Of a DNA stretch of 64,000 bases, positions 55,005 through 63,637 are shown piece by piece; the stretch's first letter is position 1; each line of letters opens with the position of its first letter. Made by a program: the position numbers and the translations under genes. Where the stretch lies: positions 1 to 64,000 of the forward strand of contig NZ_MJAP01000035.1 of NCBI RefSeq assembly GCF_001884735.1. The letters are read 5' to 3'. The stretch is from Natronohydrobacter thiooxidans. GTDB taxonomy: Bacteria; Pseudomonadota; Alphaproteobacteria; Rhodobacterales; Rhodobacteraceae. The notes under the pieces are model-generated. The model searched no databases. It was given only the letters and a program-made list of their open reading frames with translations, and had not been told where the DNA came from.

Positions 55005-55793
55005 ATGGCCTTCACGCTTGCCACCTGGAATATCAACTCGGTCCGCCTGCGCGCGGGGCTTGTGCTGAAGCTCTTGCGCGAGGAAGCGCCCGATGTCCTG
55101 TGCCTGCAGGAATGCAAGAGCCCGGTCGAGAATATTCCTTTCGAGATCTTCGCGAATGCAGGCTATCCGCATTGGGTCGCGCGCGGGCAGAAGGGCTATA
55201 ACGGGGTGGCGATCCTGTCACGCCTGCCACTGGAAGATGCAGGCCATATCGACTGGTGCGCCAAGGGTGATGCCCGGCATGTCGCCGCGCGTCTGGAAAA
55301 CGGTGTGACGATCCATAACTGCTATGTGCCCGCCGGTGGCGATATTCCTGATCGCGCACTGAATGAGAAATTCGGGCACAAGCTGGATACGCTGACCGAG
55401 ATGCGCGACCATTTCCGCGACTCCGCGCCGGAAAAGTCGATCCTTGTGGGCGATCTAAACATTGCCCCCCGCGAGGATGACGTCTGGTCGCACAAGCAGC
55501 TTCTCAAGATCGTCTCGCATACGCCCATCGAAGTTGCGCATCTGAGCGACGCACAAGAGGCAGGCCGCTGGGTCGATATCACGCGGCAGGATATTCCCGA
55601 AGGGTTGCTCTATTCCTGGTGGTCCTACCGCGCCCGCGACTGGGACGCTGCCGACAAGGGCCGCAGGCTGGATCATATCTGGGCCAGTCAGGATATTGCG
55701 GCATCCGGGAATGGCTCGCGCATCCTGCGGGATGCACGTGGCTGGGAGCAGCCTTCGGATCATGCGCCGGTATTCGCAAGTTTCGATCTCTGA
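55005..55793 (+). CDS. xthA: Exodeoxyribonuclease III
   Basis: 262 residues, an AP endonuclease and 3'-5' exonuclease for base excision repair. Family motifs are present: WNINSVRLR near residue 8, LQECK (metal-binding glutamate), NCYVPAGGD, LVGDLNIAPREDDVW, and the C-terminal RLDHIWAS and SDHAPVFASF with the catalytic histidine. The start has GGGAG nine bases upstream. It stands after a strong terminator, so it must have its own promoter. Confidence 0.95.
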   Translation: MAFTLATWNINSVRLRAGLVLKLLREEAPDVLCLQECKSPVENIPFEIFANAGYPHWVARGQKGYNGVAILSRLPLEDAGHIDWCAKGDARHVAARLENGVTIHNCYVPAGGDIPDRALNEKFGHKLDTLTEMRDHFRDSAPEKSILVGDLNIAPREDDVWSHKQLLKIVSHTPIEVAHLSDAQEAGRWVDITRQDIPEGLLYSWWSYRARDWDAADKGRRLDHIWASQDIAASGNGSRILRDARGWEQPSDHAPVFASFDL

Positions 55794-55862
55794 CGCCCCT
55801 TTTCCTCCGGGCACGCGCGGCCCATATATCAGACGCATCCGACACATTAGCACGAGGGCACC

Positions 55863-56762
55863 ATGCTGGAATTTGGCGACAAGAGCACCGAGGCCGATCT
55901 GATCATCGAGGGGACCGATCAGGGGTTCATGACGCAGGTCATCGAGACCAGCCAGCAAGTCCCTGTCATTGTCGATTTCTGGGCTCCGTGGTGCGGCCCT
56001 TGCAAGACCCTTGGCCCGGCGCTGGAAGCTGAAGTGCGCGCGGCGCAGGGCAAGGTGCGCATGGTCAAGATCAATATTGACGAGCATCCCGGCGTCGCAG
56101 GCCAGCTGCGTGTCCAGTCGGTCCCCACGGTCTATGCCTTTTTCCAGGGCCAGCCGGTCGATGGGTTTCAGGGGGCGCAACCGCCCTCCGCGTTGAAGCA
56201 GTTTGTCGCAAAACTCTCGGGGCTTGCGGGGGATGGCGGATTGTCCGACGCGCTGGACGAGGCCGATACCATGCTGGACGAGGGCGCCGTGACCGACGCC
56301 GCGCAGATTTTCGCAGCGGTGCTGGCGGAAGACGAGGCGAATGCCCGCGCCTTTGCCGGGCTGGTGCGCGCGCAGATCGCCACAGGCAGTCTGGATCAGG
56401 CCGAGGCACTGCTGAACAATGCACCGCAAGCCATCGCCAGCGCGCCGGAGCTTGACGCCGTGCGCGCGATGTTCGCCCTCGCGCAACAGGCGCGCTCCGC
56501 AGGCCCGGTAGATGATCTGCGCGCCATGCTTGATGCGGACCCGGACAATCATCAGGCCCGGTTTGACCTTGCGCAGGCGCTGTATGCGAACGGAGAGGCC
56601 GAAGCGGCGATCGAGGAATTGCTGGATTTGTTCCGGCGCGATCGTGACTGGAATGACGGGGCCGCAAAAACCCAGCTTTTCACCATTTTTGACGCTCTCA
56701 AACCCACCGATCCACTGGTGGCGAAGGGGCGTCGTCGACTGAGTTCGATGATATTTGCCTGA
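55863..56762 (+). CDS. Thioredoxin-fold co-chaperone with TPR-like tail (CnoX/YbbN-like)
   Basis: 299 residues. The N-terminal thioredoxin domain carries the active site WAPWCGPCKTLGP near residue 40, so both cysteines are present. The C-terminal ~170 residues are helical repeats (EALLNNAPQAIASAPELDAV, then DPDNHQARFDLAQALYANGE) as in CnoX/YbbN, a holdase that protects proteins from hypochlorous-acid damage and hands them to GroEL. E. coli YbbN lacks the redox pair, whereas alphaproteobacterial forms usually keep it. It is followed by a Lon-N gene after 26 bp. Confidence 0.88.
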   Translation: MLEFGDKSTEADLIIEGTDQGFMTQVIETSQQVPVIVDFWAPWCGPCKTLGPALEAEVRAAQGKVRMVKINIDEHPGVAGQLRVQSVPTVYAFFQGQPVDGFQGAQPPSALKQFVAKLSGLAGDGGLSDALDEADTMLDEGAVTDAAQIFAAVLAEDEANARAFAGLVRAQIATGSLDQAEALLNNAPQAIASAPELDAVRAMFALAQQARSAGPVDDLRAMLDADPDNHQARFDLAQALYANGEAEAAIEELLDLFRRDRDWNDGAAKTQLFTIFDALKPTDPLVAKGRRRLSSMIFA

Positions 56763-56788
56763 TTCCGCGCGCGCATTACCTTACCCCT

Positions 56789-57433
56789 ATGTCGCGCCCT
56801 CAGGATTACCCCGATCTGATTCCAATCTTCCCGCTACCGGGCGCGCTGTTGTTGCCCCGCGCCCGACTTCCGCTGCACATCTTCGAGCCGCGCTATCTGG
56901 CGATGATCGAGGATTGCATGAAGACGCCGCATCGCCTGATCGGGATGGTACAGCCGCGCGACGTGCCGGGAACTGAACCGCGCCCACTGCATGCGATAGG
57001 CTGCGCCGGACGGCTGACCGCCTTTTCCGAAACCGAGGATGGGCGCTATCTGATCACGCTGACGGGGAAATCCCGGTTTCGGGTGCGCGAGGAAGTGCCC
57101 GGCTTCGCGCCATACCGCCGCTGTTCAGTGGATTGGTCCAGTTTCACACAGGATTGCGGGCAGGAAGAAACTGATCCCGGCCTGAAGCGCACAGCGTTCT
57201 TTGCCTTGCTCAAACGGTTTTTCGGCAAACACAAGCTCTCGACGGACTGGGACAGCCTGTCCGAAGCCGAGGATGAGTTGCTGATCAATTCGCTCTCCAT
57301 GCTCTGCCCGTTTGAACCGGACGACAAGCAGGCGCTTCTCGAAGCGCCCTCTTTGCAGACGCGGCGGGAAACGCTTGTCATGCTGATGGAATTTTCCCTG
57401 CGCGGTGGCGGAACAGACGAGGTACTGCAATGA
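56789..57433 (+). CDS. Lon N-terminal substrate-binding domain protein
   Basis: 214 residues, only the N-terminal (LON/PUA-like) domain of Lon protease with no ATPase or protease part. The family pattern is IPIFPLPGALLLPRARLPLHIFEPRYLAMIEDC, seen here in parts as FPLPGALLLPRARLP and LHIFEPRYLAM. It probably binds unfolded protein or regulates another factor; its role is not known. It lies between the CnoX-like gene and the Trm112 gene, overlapping the latter by 4 bp. There is no clear ribosome-binding site. Confidence 0.88.
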   Translation: MSRPQDYPDLIPIFPLPGALLLPRARLPLHIFEPRYLAMIEDCMKTPHRLIGMVQPRDVPGTEPRPLHAIGCAGRLTAFSETEDGRYLITLTGKSRFRVREEVPGFAPYRRCSVDWSSFTQDCGQEETDPGLKRTAFFALLKRFFGKHKLSTDWDSLSEAEDELLINSLSMLCPFEPDDKQALLEAPSLQTRRETLVMLMEFSLRGGGTDEVLQ

Positions 57434-57624
57434 GTGATTCAGAAAAACCCCAACGGCTAATCAACCGGCAGATGCTGGAGGCGCTGGTCTGTCCGGTCAC
57501 GAATGGTCGGCTGAGCTATGACGCCACCCGTCAGGAACTGATCTCGAAAGCGGCGCATCTGGCCTTTCCGATCCGCAACGGGATACCGATCATGCTGGTT
57601 GACGAAGCCCGCGAGATCGAATGA
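57430..57624 (+). CDS. Trm112-family zinc-ribbon-like protein
   Basis: 64 residues (UPF0434/YcaR, Trm112p family). It contains LEALVCPVTNGRLSYD and AFPIRNGIPIMLVDEAR, the conserved core. Only one of the cysteines of the eukaryotic zinc-binding set is kept (in VCPV), as in most bacterial members. The ATG overlaps the Lon-N stop codon (ATGA). Bacterial members may act as methyltransferase partners, which is inference. Confidence 0.9.
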   Translation: MSDSEKPQRLINRQMLEALVCPVTNGRLSYDATRQELISKAAHLAFPIRNGIPIMLVDEAREIE

Positions 57625-57977
57625 TCCCTGTCGGGCTGCGACATGCGCCCTGAATGCGAAGCGCCCTGACCCTTGAGAGGATCAGGGCGTTCTGAGCAGA
57701 AACAACGCGACGTTGTTCAAGTGCCGCGCTTGGAGATCGGACTTGCAGGTTGCTTGCGCTTCCCTGTCCGAATTGGTGCCAGACTACAGAGCAGTCCTTA
57801 ACTTCGTGTTACGTTCACTATGCGGCATTGGTGGTAAACGCGCAATCAAACCCCGCACGCCCAGCGCCATATTTCACCATTTTTCTGACAAATTTTCGCG
57901 GCCCCATGCGGGATAGAGCAACAATCTATGCGTGAATTAACCATTGTCTCGGAAAGCGAAAAGGCCCTGAGCCCGGG
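57625..57977. other. 353-bp gap between Trm112 gene and mutT, no supported gene
   Basis: The two flanking genes converge here. An 8-bp stem CGCCCTGA (57662-57669) and TCAGGGCG (57682-57689) with a weak T-run may terminate the plus-strand transcript. A perfect 7-bp palindrome AACAACG-CGA-CGTTGTT lies at 57701-57717. The base composition from about 57770 to 57960 is richer in A and T than the surrounding genes. A tiny ORF at 57928-57981 is not supported. I see no RNA gene. Confidence 0.5.
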
Positions 57978-58376
57978 CTAGAGCCAGTCGCGCAATACCG
58001 GAATCAATGGCAAATCCGCAGGCGGCATCGGATAGTTGCGCAGATCCGCTGGCCGCACCCATTTCAATGCCTGCCCTTCGCGACTTTGCGGCTGTCCTTG
58101 CCATTTGCGGCAGACAAACAGCGGCATCAGCAGATGAAAGCTCTCATAGGCATGGCTGGCAAAACTCAGCGGTGCCAGGCAACTGGCCCAGGTGTCAATG
58201 CCCAGCTCTTCCTGCAACTCGCGAATCAGGGCCGCTTCCGGGGTCTCGCCGGGCTCGATCTTGCCGCCGGGGAATTCCCAGAGCCCCGCCATGGACTTGC
58301 CCTCCGGGCGCTGCGCCAGAAGCACGCGGCCATCGGCATCGACCAGCGCCACGGCAGCCACAAGGACCATCTTCAC
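57978..58376 (-). CDS. mutT: MutT-type 8-oxo-dGTP diphosphatase
   Basis: 132 residues. The Nudix box GKIEPGETPEAALIRELQEELG is complete (seen as GGKIEPGETPEAAL then RELQEELGI, with the REXXEE glutamates), preceded by LWEFPGG, the MutT form. It hydrolyses 8-oxo-dGTP to prevent A:T to C:G transversions. The start overlaps the argJ stop by 4 bp, so it is translationally coupled to argJ. Confidence 0.92.
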   Translation of the reverse strand: MKMVLVAAVALVDADGRVLLAQRPEGKSMAGLWEFPGGKIEPGETPEAALIRELQEELGIDTWASCLAPLSFASHAYESFHLLMPLFVCRKWQGQPQSREGQALKWVRPADLRNYPMPPADLPLIPVLRDWL

Positions 58377-59689
58377 GAGCGATAATCCGCGTTGATCTCG
58401 ATATAGCGGTGGGTCAGGTCGCAGGTCCAGACGGTCGCCGCGCCCACGCCAAGGCGGAGATCGACCCCGATCACCAGATCAGCCAGTTTCATATATGCCG
58501 CGCCGATCTCTTCGGCATAGCTGGGGGCAACCTGTCCATTCACGGCCACCAGATGCGGGCCGAAGCGGATCGACAGCCGGTCGCGATCAGCTTCCGCCCC
58601 GGATTTGCCCACAGCCATAACGATCCGGCCCCAGTTGGGATCCTCGCCCGCCACAGCGGTTTTCACCAGGGGCGAATCCGCAATCGCGAAGGCCACCTTG
58701 CGCGCATCCGCGTCAGACCGCGCGCCCGTCACAGTGACTTCGATGAATTTCGTGGCCCCTTCGCCATCCCGCACCACCTGATGCGCCAGATCAAGCATCA
58801 CGCCGCCCAGTGCCTTGGCAAAAGCCTGCCCGTCCTCGCTGGCTGAATCGGTGATTTCGGGAGCATCGCTCTGCCCTGTCGCCGCGATCAGAAGCATGTC
58901 CGAGGTTGACGTGTCGCTGTCGACGGTGATGCAGTTGAAGCTGCGATCGGTCTCGCGCGAGGTCAGGGATTGCAGCACCGGGCGCGATATCTTTGCATCC
59001 GTGAAAATATAGACCAGCATCGTCGCCATATCGGGTGCGATCATGCCGGAGCCTTTGGCAATCCCCGCGATCCTGATCGGTTTTCCGCCGATTTCGACCT
59101 CTGCCGCAGCCCCTTTGGGGAAAGTATCGGTGGTCATGATGGCACGCGCGGCCTCTGGCAGCGCCTGCTCCGACAAGCCGGAGACAAGCAGGTCCAGCGC
59201 ATCGGTGATTTTCTCATGCGGCAAGGACTGGCCGATCACCCCGGTCGACGAGGTGAAAACGCGACCCTGAGGCAAGTCCAGCTTTTCGGCAACTCCGGCG
59301 CAGATCGCGCTGACACTGGCCACACCGTCAGCGCCGGTAAAGGCATTGGCATTGCCGGAATTGACAAGGATGGCAGCCCCCTCGGCGCTGTCCTGACCAA
59401 TCTTCTCCTGAGCATCCAGCACTGACGCGGCGCGGGTGGCGGACCGGGTGAAGGTTCCCGCAATCACGGTTCCGGGGGCCAGATGCGCCAGCATCACATC
59501 GGTACGCCCCTGATAGCGCACCCCGGCCTGTGCCGTGGCAAAGCGCGCACCCTTGATCACAGGAAGTTCGGGAAACGCTGCGGGTGCAAGCGGCGAGACC
59601 AGAGGTCCGCTTGTGCGACCATCATTCCCCTGCGCAGCGAGCTGCGCCGTCAGAGCCTTGATTTTCTTCTTGAGCTTCTTCTTGCCCAT
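58373..59689 (-). CDS. argJ: Bifunctional ornithine acetyltransferase / N-acetylglutamate synthase
   Basis: 438 residues from the ATG at 59689 (GGAG 6 bases upstream). ArgJ recycles the acetyl group in arginine synthesis. Autocleavage occurs before the threonine in IAPDMATMLVYIFTDA, which is intact, with GSGMIAPD ahead. The N-terminus MGKKKLKKKIKALTAQLAAQ is a Lys-rich helix of about 25 residues ahead of the usual PLAPAAFPELPVIKGAR start, an uncommon extension. It follows ppiC and precedes mutT. Confidence 0.94.
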   Translation of the reverse strand: MGKKKLKKKIKALTAQLAAQGNDGRTSGPLVSPLAPAAFPELPVIKGARFATAQAGVRYQGRTDVMLAHLAPGTVIAGTFTRSATRAASVLDAQEKIGQDSAEGAAILVNSGNANAFTGADGVASVSAICAGVAEKLDLPQGRVFTSSTGVIGQSLPHEKITDALDLLVSGLSEQALPEAARAIMTTDTFPKGAAAEVEIGGKPIRIAGIAKGSGMIAPDMATMLVYIFTDAKISRPVLQSLTSRETDRSFNCITVDSDTSTSDMLLIAATGQSDAPEITDSASEDGQAFAKALGGVMLDLAHQVVRDGEGATKFIEVTVTGARSDADARKVAFAIADSPLVKTAVAGEDPNWGRIVMAVGKSGAEADRDRLSIRFGPHLVAVNGQVAPSYAEEIGAAYMKLADLVIGVDLRLGVGAATVWTCDLTHRYIEINADYRS

Positions 59690-59751
59690 CGGACGCTCCA
59701 TGTCAGACTACCAGCCCTGCTCGGGCTGGCCTTGTCCTACACTGGCGCAGA

Positions 59752-60609
59752 TCAGTCGTCCAGAAGGTCGCTCCGCGTCAGGATCGAGGTATCCAGATCC
59801 TCATAGGCGCGTTCGATTGTTGCCGCTTCTGTCGCGCGGTTCAGTTCGGCCTGCGCAGCCTCGCGCTGAATGTTCTGCTCCAGCGCCTCGCGCACTTCTT
59901 CCAGCGGCGGGGCCGAGGACATGCGCGTGTCGTTCAAGAGCACCAAATGCCAGCCAAAACGGGTTTCCAGTGGCCCCATATAGTCGCCGACCTCCAGCGC
60001 CTGCACGGCTTCCTCAAACTCGGGGATCATCGCGCCAAGGCCAAACCAGCCCAGCGAGCCGCCACCCTCGGCGGCACCATCAACGGAATGTTCGCGCGCA
60101 AGTTCTGCGAAATCTGCGCCATCGTCGAGCATGGCCTTCAGTTCCAGCGCCTGTTCTTCCGTCTCGACGATGATATGCGAGGCGTTGAATTCCGGGGTGG
60201 GTTCGCGGCCGTCAAATTCGGTCACAAAGGCGGTGTAGGCCTCGGTGACATTCTCTTCGGTCAGGGCGGCTTCGGCGGCGCGGGTCAGGGCCGCATTGGC
60301 GATGAATGCGCGCTGCTCGTTTTCCAGCGCAATCTGCTCGCGGGCCGACAGGGTGCCTTCGGCTTCCTGCATGATCGCGGTCTGTTCGATCAGTTGTTCC
60401 ATCAAGGGGGTGAACAACGCATCTGCGGGCATGGCGCGGAACTGATCCGGCAGAGCATCACGCGCCGTCAGCAGGTGCCCGAGCGTGATCTCGGTACCGT
60501 TCACGCGTGCCAGAACCGTATCGCGCGACAGGTCATCCTGCGCGAAAACCGGGGCCGAAACGGCGAGTGCGACCACAAGGGCCACCGAAACTCGCGAAAA
60601 ACTGAGCAT
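59752..60609 (-). CDS. Parvulin-type peptidylprolyl isomerase (PpiC/SurA-like)
   Basis: 285 residues from the ATG at 60609. A signal peptide (MLSFSRVSVALVVALAVSAP) exports it to the periplasm. A SurA-N-like helical part is followed by the rotamase domain with ASHIIVETEEQALELKAML, GGSLGWFGLGAMIPEFEEAV and GPLETRFGWHLVLL, the PpiC signature. It probably folds outer-membrane proteins. It is divergent from secA, with which it shares a 221-bp gap. Confidence 0.9.
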   Translation of the reverse strand: MLSFSRVSVALVVALAVSAPVFAQDDLSRDTVLARVNGTEITLGHLLTARDALPDQFRAMPADALFTPLMEQLIEQTAIMQEAEGTLSAREQIALENEQRAFIANAALTRAAEAALTEENVTEAYTAFVTEFDGREPTPEFNASHIIVETEEQALELKAMLDDGADFAELAREHSVDGAAEGGGSLGWFGLGAMIPEFEEAVQALEVGDYMGPLETRFGWHLVLLNDTRMSSAPPLEEVREALEQNIQREAAQAELNRATEAATIERAYEDLDTSILTRSDLLDD

Positions 60610-60647
60610 AATTCCTACTCCTGACTGGGCGCGGCGGGCGCGCAACG

Positions 60648-60676
60648 TTGACACTTTTGGGGCCGGCCATTACATC
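60648..60676 (+). promoter_or_regulatory. Candidate secA promoter
   Basis: TTGACA (60648-60653) is followed by a 17-base spacer and TACATC (60671-60676). It points to secA and would give a leader of about 148 bases. A second TATAAA at 60812-60817 lies closer to the start, but without a good -35. Confidence 0.5.
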
Positions 60677-60830
60677 GCTGGCAGGTCTGGCCTGCTTGGG
60701 GTCGTGCGGTTCACCTGCCCTTCTATGGAAGCCAGTGCGCGCCGACAAGCCCGGCATCTCCCAGGGACCATGACGATTTGGTTAGCGGCAGGACATCTGG
60801 CCGCGCAACGGTATAAAGGGCGAACTACGC

Positions 60831-63521
60831 ATGCTGGGTCTTGGCGCGATCACGAAGAAGGTTTTCGGAACAGCGAATGATCGCAAGGTAAAGACAGTTC
60901 GTCCGTTGGTCGCGAAGATCAATGCACTGGAACCTGAGTTTCAGGCCCTGTCCGACGAGGGGCTGATCGCCAAGACCGAGGAGTTGAAGGCGCGTGTCGC
61001 CGAAGGCGAAAGCCTTGATGCGGTGCTGCCCGAAGCTTTCGCCAATTGTCGCGAAGGTGCACGCCGCGCGCTTGGCCTGCGCGCTTTCGATGTGCAGTTG
61101 ATCGGGGGCATTTTCCTGCATCAGGGCAATATCGCCGAGATGAAAACCGGGGAAGGCAAAACGCTGGTCGCCACTTTCCCTGCCTATCTGAATGCCCTGA
61201 CCGGGCTTGGCGTGCATGTCGTGACGGTCAATGACTATCTGGCCAAGCGCGATGCCGAATGGATGAGCAAGGTCTTTGCCAAGCTTGGCATGCGCACCGG
61301 CGTCGTCTATTCGCAGCAGCCCGTCGCCGAGAAGCGCGACGCCTATGCCGCCGATGTGACCTATGCCACGAATAACGAACTGGGCTTCGATTATCTGCGC
61401 GACAATATGTGCATGCGCATCGAGGATATGAACCAGCGCGGTCACTATTTTGCGATCGTGGACGAGGTTGACTCGATCCTGATCGACGAGGCGCGCACGC
61501 CGCTGATCATTTCCGGGCCATCCGAGGATCGCTCGGATCTCTATGTGAAAGTGGATGCGCTGATCCCATCGCTGCAGCCCGAGCATTATGTGATCGACGA
61601 GAAGATCCGCAACGCCACCCTGACCGATGACGGCAATGAGTTCATTGAAGAGAAGCTGCGCGAAGCGGGGCTTCTGCCGGAAGGGCGTGCGCTTTATGAT
61701 CCGGAATCCACCTCGCTGGTGCACCATGTCAATCAGGGTCTGCGCGCGCATAAGCTGTTCCTGAAGGACCAGAATTATATTGTCCGCGATGGTGAAGTCA
61801 TCCTGATCGACGAATTCACCGGTCGGATGATGGTCGGTCGCCGCCTGAATGAAGGGCTGCATCAAGCCATCGAGGCGAAAGAGAATGTCGCGATCAAGCC
61901 CGAGAACGTCACCTATGCCTCGGTCACGTTCCAGAATTATTTCCGCCGCTACAAAAAACTTGCGGGCATGACCGGGACCGCCGCGACCGAAGCTGCGGAA
62001 TTCCGTGAAATCTACAATATCGGCGTGGTCGAGATCCCGACCAACCTGCCGATCGCCCGGCTTGACGAGCATGATCAGGTCTATCGCACGGCGAAGGAAA
62101 AGCTTGAGGGCGTGCTGCAGGAGATCCGTGACGCACATGCCAAGGGTCAGCCGATCCTCGTCGGGACAACCTCGATCGAAAAATCGGAGGAGTTGTCGAA
62201 CCTGCTGAAAGACGCAGGCATTCCGCATAACGTTCTGAACGCCCGGCAGCACGAACAGGAAGCGCAGATCGTCGCGGATGCAGGTCGGCTTGGCGCTGTC
62301 ACGATTGCCACAAACATGGCCGGGCGCGGCACCGATATTCAACTGGGCGGCAATGTCGAAATGCGCGTGCTGCAGGCGCTGGCCAACGACCCCGAGGCTG
62401 ACCCGGAAGCAACCCGCGCGCGGATTGAGGCCGAGGTCGCCGATGAGAAGGCCAAGGTCAAGGACGCAGGCGGGTTGTTCGTGCTGGCCACGGAGCGCCA
62501 TGAAAGCCGCCGGATCGACAATCAGTTGCGCGGACGCTCTGGCCGTCAGGGGGATCCGGGCCGTTCGGTGTTCTTCCTCAGCCTCGAAGATGACCTGATG
62601 CGGATTTTCGGATCCGAACGGCTGGAGAAAGTGCTTTCAACGCTGGGCATGAAGGACGGCGAGGCGATTGTGCACCCCTGGGTGAACAAGTCGCTGGAAA
62701 AGGCGCAGGCCAAGGTCGAGGCGCGCAACTTCGATATACGCAAGGAATTGCTGAAATACGACAACGTGATGAATGACCAGCGCAGGGTGATCTTTGACCA
62801 GCGTCTGGAAATCATGGAAGCGGATGACCTGTCCGAAATCATTGATGACATGCGTCATCAGGTCGTGGATGACCTGATCGACCTGCATATGCCGCCGAAA
62901 TCCTATTCCGAGCAATGGGACATGGAGGGTCTGCGCGCGCAGGTGCGCGAGAAACTCGGATTCGACACCCCAGCCGAAGCCTGGGGCGAGGAAGATGGCG
63001 TTGATCAGGAAGTGGTGCGCGAGCGCCTTATCGAGGCATCTGATGCGCTGATGGTCGAGAAACAGGCGCAGTTCGGGGAAGCCACGCTGCGCAACCTTGA
63101 AAAGCAGGTCCTGCTGGAAACCATCGACCGCAAGTGGCGCGAGCATCTGCTGACGCTCGATCATCTGCGCTCGGCGGTGCGCTTCCGCGGCTATGCGCAG
63201 AAAGACCCGCTCAACGAATACAAATCCGAAGGCTTCCTGCTGTTCGAGAAGATGCTCAACTCGCTGCGCGAAGATGTGTCGCGCTACCTGTCGCGCATCC
63301 GCCCGCTGAGCGAGGAGGAGCAGCGCGAGATGATGCGCCAGATCGCGCTGCAGCAGCAGAGTCTTGCTGTGGCCGAAGCAAATCAGGGGGAAGCCCCGGA
63401 ACCGTTAGTCGCGGGTTTCGATGAAACCGATCCGGCGACATGGGGGAGCCCGGGGCGCAATGACCCCTGCCCCTGTGGCTCGGGCAAAAAGTTCAAGCAT
63501 TGTCACGGGAGCGTGCTTTAA
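60831..63521 (+). CDS. secA: Protein translocase ATPase SecA
   Basis: 896 residues. SecA drives preproteins through SecYEG. Walker A is MKTGEGKTLVA near residue 104, the DEAD-box motif is VDEVDSILIDEARTPL, and GRGTDIQLGG with QLRGRSGRQGDPG form the second nucleotide-binding domain. The cross-linking domain and two-helix finger fall between. The C-terminus NDPCPCGSGKKFKHCHG is the zinc SEC-C motif that binds SecB and membranes. The length is normal for alphaproteobacteria. Confidence 0.98.
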   Translation: MLGLGAITKKVFGTANDRKVKTVRPLVAKINALEPEFQALSDEGLIAKTEELKARVAEGESLDAVLPEAFANCREGARRALGLRAFDVQLIGGIFLHQGNIAEMKTGEGKTLVATFPAYLNALTGLGVHVVTVNDYLAKRDAEWMSKVFAKLGMRTGVVYSQQPVAEKRDAYAADVTYATNNELGFDYLRDNMCMRIEDMNQRGHYFAIVDEVDSILIDEARTPLIISGPSEDRSDLYVKVDALIPSLQPEHYVIDEKIRNATLTDDGNEFIEEKLREAGLLPEGRALYDPESTSLVHHVNQGLRAHKLFLKDQNYIVRDGEVILIDEFTGRMMVGRRLNEGLHQAIEAKENVAIKPENVTYASVTFQNYFRRYKKLAGMTGTAATEAAEFREIYNIGVVEIPTNLPIARLDEHDQVYRTAKEKLEGVLQEIRDAHAKGQPILVGTTSIEKSEELSNLLKDAGIPHNVLNARQHEQEAQIVADAGRLGAVTIATNMAGRGTDIQLGGNVEMRVLQALANDPEADPEATRARIEAEVADEKAKVKDAGGLFVLATERHESRRIDNQLRGRSGRQGDPGRSVFFLSLEDDLMRIFGSERLEKVLSTLGMKDGEAIVHPWVNKSLEKAQAKVEARNFDIRKELLKYDNVMNDQRRVIFDQRLEIMEADDLSEIIDDMRHQVVDDLIDLHMPPKSYSEQWDMEGLRAQVREKLGFDTPAEAWGEEDGVDQEVVRERLIEASDALMVEKQAQFGEATLRNLEKQVLLETIDRKWREHLLTLDHLRSAVRFRGYAQKDPLNEYKSEGFLLFEKMLNSLREDVSRYLSRIRPLSEEEQREMMRQIALQQQSLAVAEANQGEAPEPLVAGFDETDPATWGSPGRNDPCPCGSGKKFKHCHGSVL

Positions 63522-63545
63522 TCCTGCACATGGGTCAATTTTGTT

Positions 63546-63564
63546 TCACAATCTGACTTTGTGA
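63546..63564. promoter_or_regulatory. Dyad downstream of secA
   Basis: TCACAA (63546-63551) and TTGTGA (63559-63564) are perfect inverted repeats around TCTGACT. It lies 25 bp past the secA stop and 74 bp ahead of the next gene. It may be a weak terminator without a T-run or an operator for the next gene; neither can be decided. Confidence 0.35.
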
Positions 63565-63637
63565 CATTCTTCGGCCCCAAATCCGCCCGATTCGACCCGC
63601 ATCTTGCGCTCAACCGTTCGAAGTTGGATGCAAGAAC

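Noticed and set aside
57928..57981. 17-residue ORF starting MRELTIVSESEK, faintly like a double-glycine bacteriocin leader
   Set aside because: It ends at once without a Gly-Gly site or a core peptide, has no ribosome-binding site, and runs into the end of mutT.
60825..62501. Open frame of 558 codons on the minus strand opposite secA
   Set aside because: Antisense of conserved secA codons; no promoter, ribosome-binding site or domain.
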